Origin: Paragorgia papillata
Lineage: Eukaryota > Cnidaria > Anthozoa > Scleralcyonacea > Coralliidae
Direction: 5' to 3'
Assembly: GCA_035771165.1 (NCBI GenBank)
Contig: JAWNZC010000349.1
Coordinates: 1 to 64,000 of the forward strand
DNA length: 64,000 bases
Position numbers and translations under genes: made by a program. Shown piece by piece: positions 45,601-57,600 of this stretch (within the stretch, counting starts at the first letter, position 1; each line of letters opens with the position of its first letter). The notes beneath the pieces are model-generated. The model did no database searches. It was not told where the DNA came from and saw only the letters and a list, made by a program, of their open reading frames with translations.

Positions 45601-48600
45601 CAGGATTGGCCCAATCCAAAACACACCAAAAATCAAGCAACCTGTTTTGTAACGGTGTTCCAGTCAGACCAATCCTACAGAAAAAACAAACGAAAACCGT
45701 TTTGAACAAGATACGCTTCTTTCATATACAAGTAACTGTAGTTAGATCTTTAAAAATAAAAAATAAACGCCATTAAAGGGCAACTATACGTTTCTAGGTT
45801 ATTCTATTTTTCGTTAAAGTCCGAAAAGTTCAATCTAAAACTGAAGAAATAATTGAAACCAGTCACTCGGTTCCACTTTTATGAACTGCCTAAGTTTGAG
45901 TTTTTGCTGTGGCTGAACTCGTGTGAACGACGACTGCGTCGAAATAAAGACTGGTATTAGTATCTTGTGATGTCATACTGGTAACAAACAACAAGTTGAT
46001 TGGTGGGTTTTACCGGTATGACGTCAAAGACAATGGAGTACCCATTCTCCTAGAAACGCGGTCATTCTTCAAGAGGACCTAAGAAGGCTTCGCTGATAAA
46101 TTATTTTCTTTACCTCGAAATTCATATTTTTCTTTACTTTGCTAAGTTAGATGATAACCTTTTGAAAAGAAAATATAACTTCGAAAGGTTCTACATGGGA
46201 CAATCCTTGCTTATGATTGGATTTAGTTTCGATAAAATTTTCTATATTATAGAAATATATAGTACTATTTTAAAAATCATGACATTTTACTGCAGTTATA
46301 GTCTCTGCAGTTATAGTCTCAAAGACTCTCAATGTATGTTAATCCGTGCATATAGTGATAGATGTGAGTCAGTACATCCAGTCACTACTATAAAGTCACT
46401 GGCCTCATTCGATTCCTTTCATCCATACTACGGAGGGGCAACTTCATTCAGTAGTGTGTGAAAAACACCACTATAACATACCTGCACTTTACGTCTATAG
46501 ATTTTGAGGCAATAGTAACTGCAGCTTTTGGATCTTTCAGATGATGTACTTCATCCATGATTATAGCTAACCATTGAATGCAGTTCAAAGATTCCTGCAA
46601 GACAACGATGAATGAATGAATGAATGAATGAATGAATGAATGAATGAATGAATGAATGAATGAATGAATGAATGAATGAATGAATGAATGAATGAATGAA
46701 TGAATGAATGAATGAATGAATCAATCAATCAATCAAAATAAACAAATAACAAACGATGAAAACTAACAAACAAACGATTGGTCAGTCAGTCAGTCAGTCA
46801 GTCAGTCAGTCAGTCAGTCAGTCAGTCAGTCAGTCAGTCAGTCAGTCAGTCAGTCAGTCAGTCAGTCAGTCAGTCAGTCAGTCAGTCAGTCAGTCAGTCA
46901 GTCAGTCAGTCAGTCAGTCAGTCAGTCAGTCAGTCAGTCAGTCAGTCAGTCAGTCAACCAACCAACCAACCAACCAACCAACCAACCAACCAACCAACCA
47001 ACCAACCAGTCAAACAACCAGTCAACCAACAAGTCAACCAACAAGTCAACCAACAAGTCAACCAACAAGTCAACCAACAAGTCAACCAACAAGTCAACCA
47101 ACCAGTCAAACAACCAACCAACCAACCAACCAGTTAACCAACCAACCAACCAACCAACCAACCAACCAACCAACTAACCAACCAACCAACCAACCAACCA
47201 ACCAACCAACCAACCAACCAACCAACCAACCAACCAACCAACCAACCAACCAACCAACCAACCAACCAACCAACCAACCAGTCAACCAGTCAACCAGTCA
47301 ACCAACCAACCAACTACAGTAACCAACCAAACATTTAACGGTCAACCTAATCATAAATATTAATAACATCCTTACCCAATGGTTTCGCAGGGTTTCATAC
47401 GTAGTTAAAACAACATCCAGTTTATTATTTTCAACTCTTTCGAGAGTCTCAGCTCTTTTATTGTTGTGAAATTTTCCAACTTTGAAGTATCCCCAAGTCA
47501 TTAACTCATCATGCCAGTTATAAAGAACAGAATGTGGAGAGACAATCAGAAAGACACCATTTTCTCTTTTAACATGACTCGTTGAGACCTAAGAAGAAAT
47601 CGACAAAGTTTTATTGAGAAATTCGGTGTCGTTCAAGAAGTATGAGCTTTTGAAATATTCGGCCGATACTGTATATTCCGAATATTTTTAGATCTTCAAC
47701 AAAGTGGAAGAACGTAAGATTTCGATCTGGCTATAGACTTAAAATGCCTATAACACGAAAATTAAGTTCTGCTTTATTTGAAAGAACACTTAAATCTTTT
47801 GCAGTTTTTCGTTTCATTGCTTCGTTGTTGAGATATTTCCGTTTGCTTGATATGCAAATGTCACATGTTGTGACGTACACGTGTATAATGACTTATCGGA
47901 GAACGTTATATATCTTTGTTATTTTCACACAAAATCACTTGAAATTCCACATGTTACGTGTTGTGGGAAATACACACGAACATGCTTTATTTGAATTAAA
48001 TTTGGTTTTATAATAGCAAAGATATATAAGCTTCTCCGATAAGTCATTATGTCTATGTACGTCACACCATGGCATGTGACATTTGCTTCTCAAATTCATT
48101 AATAATTCATGAACCGAAAACAAAGGAAATTAGTACCGAGACGGAGGTTTTGATATCGGAGGAAGAAATTACATAAATTAAGCCAACGTTCGCCTCGATT
48201 TTCTCTTAAAATACTGATTTCTTTGAGAAGCTATATCATACACTTGGAAGAGTGTTTCATCAGGATTCCAAACACCTCGAAACTTGTTCAAAAACCTCGG
48301 CTTCGCTTCAACAAAAGTCTCGGTGTTTGGATATCCTGATGAAACACTCCTCCTCGTGTATGATATATTACATGAAATATATATATAATATATTACATGA
48401 AATATCTCAAGCAAGGAAACCAAAAACTGCAAAAGATGTTACTTTTTCATTTTAAGAGTTCTTTCAAATAGAACAAACTTAATTTTCGTGTCATATTCAC
48501 TTTAAATCGTTATGTCAATTAAAAATTATTCAGTACGCTATTTTTGAATGATAAAAAGAAGCGTCTACAAAGAGTATTTGATGACAACTTTGGTGCTAAA

Positions 48601-51600
48601 TCCGAAACTAGTGGGGTCCGATATCTTTGGTACTCTACCGTACAGGGCCGTCCTCAGGAAATTCTGCAGGGGGGGTGGTGGTACGCTCAATTTTGCCGAC
48701 TGCCTCATAATCGTCACTCGTCAGTACTAGTATTCGCCGAGACTGACCGCTGGCGGGTGCCGACTGAAATCTCTTGTCTGCCGACTATAGAACAAATAAA
48801 GCAATTCTTGGGGGGTGTCCCCCCCACCCCCCCCCCCCCCCCCCCATAGCTCCGGCCCTGCTACCGTATCATATCAACGTTGTTCTTGTTTGTCTATATC
48901 AAAGGAAAGAATGTGGTTTTGGTTTGCAACCCTTTATAGTACTCCGTCGCTCAGACTCCACCCTAATCTCGGGCTAATTTCTCTCCTCACAAACTGAACG
49001 TTTCAATATAAATCTCAACAAAAGCTATGTTGGATTTTGGATGTCCTCTCTTTTTCTTTACTTAGTATAATTTTAGAAAATTGCTTACCTTATCACAGTC
49101 AGTTTTCTGAAGATATTTCCCGTAAATATCAAATTTAGTTCCAGTTTTTCCAAGTACCGCAGAAATAAACCCGATGACCTGAAATTTAAGAAGAAATAAC
49201 TATATGAACGCAATGAAATATTTGTAATCAATCATGCATAAAAATGCACAACACACAAAATAGAAAAGTTTGCGTTCATGCGTGCATGAATAGGAGTTTA
49301 CCATGAAGTTAGCGTTGCAATACACTAGCATTTGGTCCGAGAAATCGTAAATCATCAATAGGAGCCAAATATGCGCGTTATAAATGGCGACTTCCACTTG
49401 GCTATATAGGCGCGAAGTTCTGAAAATTTCGATTTTGCATGTTTTGTAATTTTGTGGAAACCTTCAATAAAATTTCAGATTGATATTTCAAAGAAAAGTA
49501 AAGTTTGATATTTCAAAGAATAAAATTCAGTCTTACCGCGGATATAAACTAAAAGTCTAAAACTAAATTAACTTTGTTTATATTGCATGAGTAACCCTAT
49601 CAGTCTTACCTAAATTGTTCTCCCTAAAGGTCCATTCAGATTTGTAAAATTGCGTAATGCAGACAAAAACAATTGAATTTTGGTGTAAAGATCGGGGACG
49701 GCGCCACTTACCTATTCTGCGCCCTGCGCTAAAGGTCGCACAATAGACGAATTTAATTCAGACGAATTTAATTGTTTGAATTTTATTCGACGAAACTGCG
49801 ACGTATAACTCGAAAAAACATTCTAATAATCTAATTAGAATTCTGTTTATTATATATCCTGTAAATTAATATCTTTTATTATATAAAATAGAGTGTTTTA
49901 TTGATTTTTCCGCCACTAATAAAAGTGATAATCTCACATGTGACGATTATCGCTGAATCAGCATTACAATTTTTTTATATAATAAACAGAACAATACATG
50001 GATGCTTGGAAATATGAAATTTATTTCTCGTGTTGAACAGGATATGTCACTCGTTCACTTCGCTCACTCGTGAGATATCCTGGCGATGTCTTAAAGGTCG
50101 CGGAATCGAAGTGTACTGTGTTTCAAAGTTTACTATTTATAAAGCCCTAAGCATTATCTATACTGATCATACCATACATCACCGCCGACCAGATATGGTA
50201 GTGGTTGACAAAGCAGAAGGCACTATCAAGATTATCGACATCGCGGTCCCATGAGACGCCAACATCGAAGAGAAGTATAGATGCAAGATTGACCGTTAAA
50301 AAACTTAGTCATAGAACTCTCCCAACTTTGGCAGAAAAGACCCAATATCATATATTAGTATAATTTCATAGTGGAAAAGAGGCTTTCCAGCTTTCTGATT
50401 GGTCCGTTCAGCGGTGAATCTGAGGTGATAGTCTGCCTCCTCCACAGGCCCTATTGCATCATGGACAGGTCATGATGCAATAGGGCCTGTGGAGGAGGCA
50501 GGGTGATAGCCTGGTACCCTGGCCCAATTTCAAAAGAAATATGGGCCAGGTAACCACTAATCTCATTCTCGCGTCATCAGGGCGAAATCCACTTATGACG
50601 ATTGCAATTTCACTCATAGCCACTATAAAAACGCTCGAAATTTCAACCAATCGGAAAGCAGAAGTCTTTAGTGGTTACCTGGCCCATATTCTTTGATTGG
50701 GCCAGGGTACCAGGCTAGCAGGGTGATAGCATGGATTGTAAAATGAGTGGATTGGAAACTAATAGTCACGTGAGGTGTTTCCAGGCCGCCGATTGGCTGA
50801 AAAGCGTTTTTCTTTGCTCGAGAGATGTTGAAACCTAGTTGCAAATTGTGATGTCACGAATGGCGTGAGTACGCTTGTTTTACTGAGGTTTTTAATTTAG
50901 TGAACTTTTCTTCAAATTCTTCATATCCTCACATTCAGATGACTATGTTGACGTTTCAAATGATTTTATCGCCTTACAAACCTGCCTAAGCCACAATCGA
51001 GCGTTCGGGGTAAGCGTTGTTGATCTTTGTTTTGATGATTCCTGTGTTGTTTTGAAGAAACTGGCGTCCCCAAATTGTGCTTTGTTTTGCTCGGAATTTG
51101 GGATGCATATTTTAACTAGTAAACCTTGATATCTTCTTTTAAAAGGAGTAAGAATAGACGGGCATTTTGTCGTATTGTGGCTTTGTCGTATTTACAGACA
51201 ATTCGATTATCATTTTAGGCTGTATTAATCCCAAACTTTAAATATACTCGGGTTTTTTAAGCTTGTCAATTGCAACCAGGTTGTTGCTCACGCCATCAAG
51301 TTTCCAATCCAGTCTTTTTACTATCCATGGTGATAGCATGGATAGTAAAATGAGTGGATTGGAAACTAATAGTCACGTGAGGTGTTTCCAGGCCACCGAT
51401 TGGCTGAAAAGCGTTTTTCTTTGCTCGAGAGATGTTGAAACGTAGTTGCAAATTGTGATGTCACGAATGGCGTGAGTACGCTTGTAATTTTACTGAGGTT
51501 TTTAGTGAACTTTTCTTCAAATTCTTCATATCCTCACATTCAGATGACTATGTTGACGTTTCAAATGATTTTATCGCCTTACAAACCTGCCTAAGCCACA

Positions 51601-54600
51601 ATCGAGCGTTCGGGGTAAGCGTTGTTGATCTTTGTTTTGATGATTCCTGTGTTGTTTTGAAGAAACTGGCGTCCCCAAATTGTGCTTTGTTTTGCTCGGA
51701 ATTTGGGATGCATATTTTAACTAGTAAACCTTGAGTATCTTCTTTTAAAATGAGTAAGAATAGACGGGCATTTTGTCGTATTGTGGCTTTGTCGTATTTA
51801 CAGACAATTCGATTATCATTTTAGGCTGTATTAATCCCAAACTTTGAATATATTCGGGTTTTTTAAGCTTGTCAATTGCAACCAGGTTGTTATGCTCACG
51901 CCACCAAGTTTCCAATCCAGTCTTTTTACTATCCATGGTGATAGCAGGGCGCTATAAAACACGGGCGGGGAAACGGCAATGGGAGCCCTGATCTATGTGT
52001 GATGCGCGTACCCCCCCGCATATATCACTTCGAGCTTCGATTTAATTTCATTTTCGAAAGTAGAAGAAACCATGAGCGAAGAAAACTGAGACGGCTGAAA
52101 GAAGATGCTAAGAAACCTCCGCATTAAAAATTACAGTAATGATGAAAAAAAAAAAGATTCACTATAATTGCATGTTTATATGGCTGATTCAGATACCTCA
52201 AGACGAAGCCGAAGACTGTACCTGTGGTCTCTGAAAGTCAAACCTCCATGCTACCAAGTACATGTGTCGTTTCCAGCTTTTTTAAAGTCGTAATCTTGCT
52301 TTATTTGCTCTGTAAATGTTATTTTGATGAACTATATATACCTATACATACTAGTTATAGTCTTGAATGAATCTCAAACTTTAGGAGCTACAAAAAAAAT
52401 AGTCAAACTTCAAGCGGCCGTGATTACCAACTGTATCTTATTACTGTAATCTGTAAATAATGGACTTGACTGATCAGATGTGTTTAAAACGGAGACAGAA
52501 GTAGATGGTAAGAGACACTTCAGTACTCTTTTTGTATGTAAAATATCTATAACTATATTATCGTACGTTGTTGGTCGCTTGTGCTGTACGGATTTGACTA
52601 GAGTATACTGTCTTCGGCATTCGACAACTGTATAATATATAAATTTTCAGATATAAGCTTAGTATGATCGAATTTTGTCTGCAAAATGCAATAATTGTAG
52701 TTACCAGTTTCTCGTACACATATATAATGTTAATCTGCATGCATGGACGTAAGAGTGTTTTTTAGTTTCATGTTTTTTTCTTTAAGTGTTATGATATTAT
52801 CTAAACAAAATGTGCTGAACTGCATAAGATTGTTTACTCTGGATATAAACACAAAGCCGAAAACGTTCTCGATTTTTATTGTTTCTTTTAAATGCTTTCC
52901 GCTAAAATTTGAGCAAGCCTGTTGTTAAAGTCTATAGTATTTCTGTGGACATAAAATTTGGCAAACAAAGAATACTATAATCTTGTTTTTACCGTCGTAA
53001 ACTAGCTTGAGTCGCATGCAGACATATAGTGATGCAGACTTGTAGTAAACTTTGGCATTTTTATTTACATCATTTGGTTGAAATTTGTTTTAAAAGTTCT
53101 CCTCGTATGTTTAACACTATTGGCAACAGGGTTTTAGTACTGTGTATATATTCATGTGATTGCTCTTTAAAAGAAGCAAGGGGTTTTAAACTTGAAAGTG
53201 TTAGCAGTTTTTCAGTTTATAAAACTATAGTCAGTGCCTCAGTGGCGAGAATGGAAAAGAAACTTTTCAAAAATGGGTTAGCGAAATGTCAATTTTACGA
53301 AAAAAGCACAAAAAAGCACGTTCGGTGACTATGTCCGTTCGAAAGCCTATTTAATTGTCTTTACGTTCGTGTATTCAAATTCACTTTTGTCAACCGATTC
53401 GCAGAGAAAACATGATTTTAACGGCGTGCGCCCTTCAAAAATTGTAAATTTTTAGGAATTTTTTCAACTCTCCCGGTAAACAATTGTGCTTTTATTAATC
53501 TAAAATAAATCCTTGACAATATATAATTAAAACAAATTTAATCTGAAGGAGTTACTTGTTCTTTATTTGTGTTTCTAATGGCAGTAATAAGTTTTCTTCC
53601 TCTTCAAAAAGAGGAATTTATCTCGGGTACTCTTTATCTTTTTGGTCGCCATTCAAATTGTGTTTTTGTTGATTTTCAGAGCCCAAGCGCGCTCGTGCCA
53701 GTCCTTTGATGCATCACACATAGCTCGCCAAATTATATGCGCGTTTCCCCGCCCGTGTTTTATAGCGCCCTGGTGATAGTCACCGCCTAGCGCGGTGACT
53801 ATTGCATCACAAGAAATTGTTCTTCAAAAGTAGTTTTGGAAAAGAGACTGGTACTTATTCAACACTGCACTGACTTTACTCGTTTCAGTCTCCCCCTCGG
53901 AGTTGTCATTTTGAAGTATGCGATTTTAGAATTTGTTGATTCATTGATTTTTTTTTTCAAAATGGGGTCTGTAGATTTTGAGACAAACTAAAGAGCATAA
54001 TACTGAAAACATTTATCACTGAGATGTTGTACATATCAAATATCGTAAAAACAAAACTTTATAAAGGTAAGGAAGTATATTTTTTATAATTCTTTGTATG
54101 TTTTGGCTAGGTTTTGGTCGTAGCGATGTGGCGAAAACTTCGTCATGAGTGAAGAACATATTGAACATGAATAATTAAGTGCAAAAAAGCCGTAACACAG
54201 GATCCAAAACACCAGAATAAAAGTCTTTTTAGCATATATTGAATGTATGTGCAAGTTCAATTCCAAAGTAGGATGTTGTTTACTCTTTTTTTGAAATTAT
54301 TTACTGACAAAGACTGTGGCTTGCTAACATCATCTGTGAATAAACAGAATAACCACTGTTAAAATGAAAGCAGTTGTTTAAAAGTTTTTGTTTCAACGTG
54401 ATTGGTTTTTTATCAACCTCTGAAATTATACTAAAACAATTAGTCACCTCAGTCTCGGTGACTATCGGTGTATTTACCGATAGTCACCTCGACTAATTGT
54501 TAATTATATATCATATATATAATTGTAGGAGCTTTAGGGTGCATGAAGGAAAATCTCCAAAGAGCCCTCCAACATCTAGACATCGAACATGAATGTATCA

Positions 54601-57600
54601 GTTTCCAAAAGACGTGGAAGGCCTTGATGTTGCACTCGAAATTTTCCTTCACTAAAATTACCTATAATTACTAAAATTACCTATAATTATCTTCAAGAAC
54701 TTTAGAAGACATGCCGTTAATGATTATAGGGTCTGGTGTCGCCCTCACTAACTGGTTGCTGGATTTTTCACGGGATCGGAGTAATATTGGAACTATCCCG
54801 GATGAAAGTGATGTATTGAGAATACTTGCAACTGCTTGTGCAAATAAGTATGTAAATTCCTTCAAGACGCGAGCCGGTATATAATCCGGACCACGTGCCT
54901 TTAATAGAGGCATTGACGGCTAAAAGCTTCTTACAGACCTCGTGGGGTTCAATATAAGGCAGCGTGGTCAGGTCGAGCGGTGGGATATCCGCGTTGACAG
55001 AAGTATAGAATTTGTTCAGACTATTGACGACTTCCAGATCTAATAACAACTTGCCATCCTTTTCCGAAATTTGTACTCTTTTCAGATCGGCCGGACATTT
55101 TATTAACAACCTTCCACCACTTTTGACAGTCGTCTTTCTTAATGTTCATTCAGGAAAAAGCAAATGGGTGATGAGAAAAGGAAATTGTCATCAGCAGCTA
55201 GTGAGTAGGACTAGCCCAGTTGGTCAAAATATAAGTCAAAAAATATCGTTCTTTCGTAACTTGCGACCTCCTTACAAACTAGACTAAGCATGCATGCAAT
55301 AAAACAATGATACAACTTTTGGAGAGCGCATATTGTTTATTTCTTATCCGCGAAGAAACATTCAGTTGAATCATATATAGTCATAAGATGCATGGCCTGA
55401 CTCTGAAAGTCTTTGGTTTATCTATTAGTTCACGTATATTTGCGAACGTGAACACGATGAGAACAATGTATATGTTTGGTATAATGAAGCAATCATCCGT
55501 CAGTTCGTAATCTCGACTGCGCATCAAAACGACGCGTTCTCCGTCGGGATAAAACTTATTTCAATCAATAACATCAGGCTAAGGCCGCAGGATTCATTTT
55601 CATTTACACTTCCAAATTCGTTATACTGAATTCCTCAGCCTGATGTTATGAATTGAAATAAGTTTTATCCCGACACAGAACGCGTCATTTTGTCATTTTG
55701 ATGCGCAGTCGATCGACATTACGAACTGGCTCATATATAGGCAATAGCAGCGTTACAGGTCATATATATATAGGTACAATCGCGTTCAACATTAAGAAGC
55801 AAAAAACAAATCTTGAATCTGCACGACCATTCCAGAGTTCATCAATTGGAAGTTTGCCGAGACCATGATTTCCACAACTGTCTTAGTTTACACGACAACT
55901 CATATAGCTAACTTTTTCTTAATTTGATGTTGGGTACCCCTAAATTCGGAACGACCATCTTACTTATTACAGAGCCTGTTCGCTATTTGGCATTTTGATA
56001 TAAATATATAAATATATATATATATATATTAAAAATAGATCGCCAATTGACGTTATTGGAGGATTGGTGCCAAGCCACAGGGGGGATGCCACCCCCTGAT
56101 CAGAGGTAACCATGGCAACCCCGCCACAGCCCACCTCCAGGCACCAGTCACACTGTCAAGCAGTGGAAATATATATACTTACCTTGCATTCAATCAGGAG
56201 TGGGTGGGTGGGTCAACACAGTGCAAGCAAGAATCCCCACGCATCAAATCAAAGAACAGCGGGCGCAAAGCCAGTCAAGTTCAGACCAGGGCGCTTATAT
56301 ACCGGGCGGCGCAACGCCAGTCAATTCGCTGATCGACGTGTGATGCGGAAGTAGACTGGCACGAGCGAGTTTTGAAGAAAATTCGAGCAAAAGCAGCAAT
56401 TCGTGTGTCGGTAGATTATCACTATTTTTTCGTTAAGTTTTTCATGTGAGAAGAAATTGATTGGATTTACAGATAAAATATTACTTCTATTACTGCAGCA
56501 GTATGTATTTTGTGTCGAAACTAGTGTCAAAGAGAATTTATTTTGGATAATGTCCATGGCTTTTAATGCCTTTCATGGAGGCTAAACTTCACCACGAGCG
56601 CATTGTATGTTCTTCTACTACCAACGGCTAGAGATTCAGGTATGTTGAAGTTTATTATCTTACTCTTGTTTGTTAAAATTCTTGTTAAAATCGGAGGTGA
56701 TCATTTTGAGATATCGTGGCTGAAACTCGACCCTTATCAATGCTTGATTTCTAGCGGTTTAACCTTTCAAAATTTGTAAGAAATATAAACAAGACGTGTC
56801 GTTTTGACATACGGTGATTCTCTTTAACCGTGTCATTGTATTCCTTAAGTTTCCGGACTGTTGAAACAAAATGATTGTAATTTCTAAACAGATTCATTTC
56901 TTTATTCGATTTATTATAATACGAGTTTTTGGAAGTATAGTCGGCGCATTGTGTGTTAAAACATTGCCAACACCGTGAGATTTTACTGTGACATAGGTAA
57001 GAAGTATCATTTTCATATTTGGTAGAAATAAAACAATTTGTGAATGATCAATTTTTTATTTTGACCCTGAAACTTGGTGTACTGTGTGGAAGCAAGAGGT
57101 TTCTTCTATCGAACATTGACCTGTGCTTATGCATGGCGTTTGCAAACTTAAAAAAATATGTCGCGTCAGGATTGTAATGTCGTAAGCAAGTTTCAGCAAT
57201 TTTCAGAGTAAAAGAAAACTAACCTTGTCACATATTCTTCCACGTATATAAAACGAGCTAAATCCTCAAAAGAACTTCTTTCTTCAATTGGTCAAAGCAC
57301 GGCCTTATCTATCTTATACAATACCAGCAATTCAATTCATAAGAATAAATTGTACTTGCTCATGAAATTTCTTAAGAAATTTTAACTTTGCTTTGCTATT
57401 TCTGTTGAAAACTACCTAGGTCTGTTATCTGAAAGCAATCAACCTGCAGCATTTGTTGAATCTATACCAACCAATCTTCAACAGTAGATTATTAGATTTA
57501 CAAACTGTAACATGTTAATTCAAGGTGCTGTATGTTAAATCATTACATGATACAGTAACTATCAAATCCTACATGTAAATCCAAGAAATGAGTACCAGTT

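Noticed and set aside
46756..47322. 188-codon frame of QSVSQSVS and NQPTNQPT repeats
   Set aside because: Translation of (TCAG)n and (AACC)n tetranucleotides inside an ERCC6L2 intron.
48774..48997. Pro-rich frames near 48830
   Set aside because: Translation of a C run; no other support.
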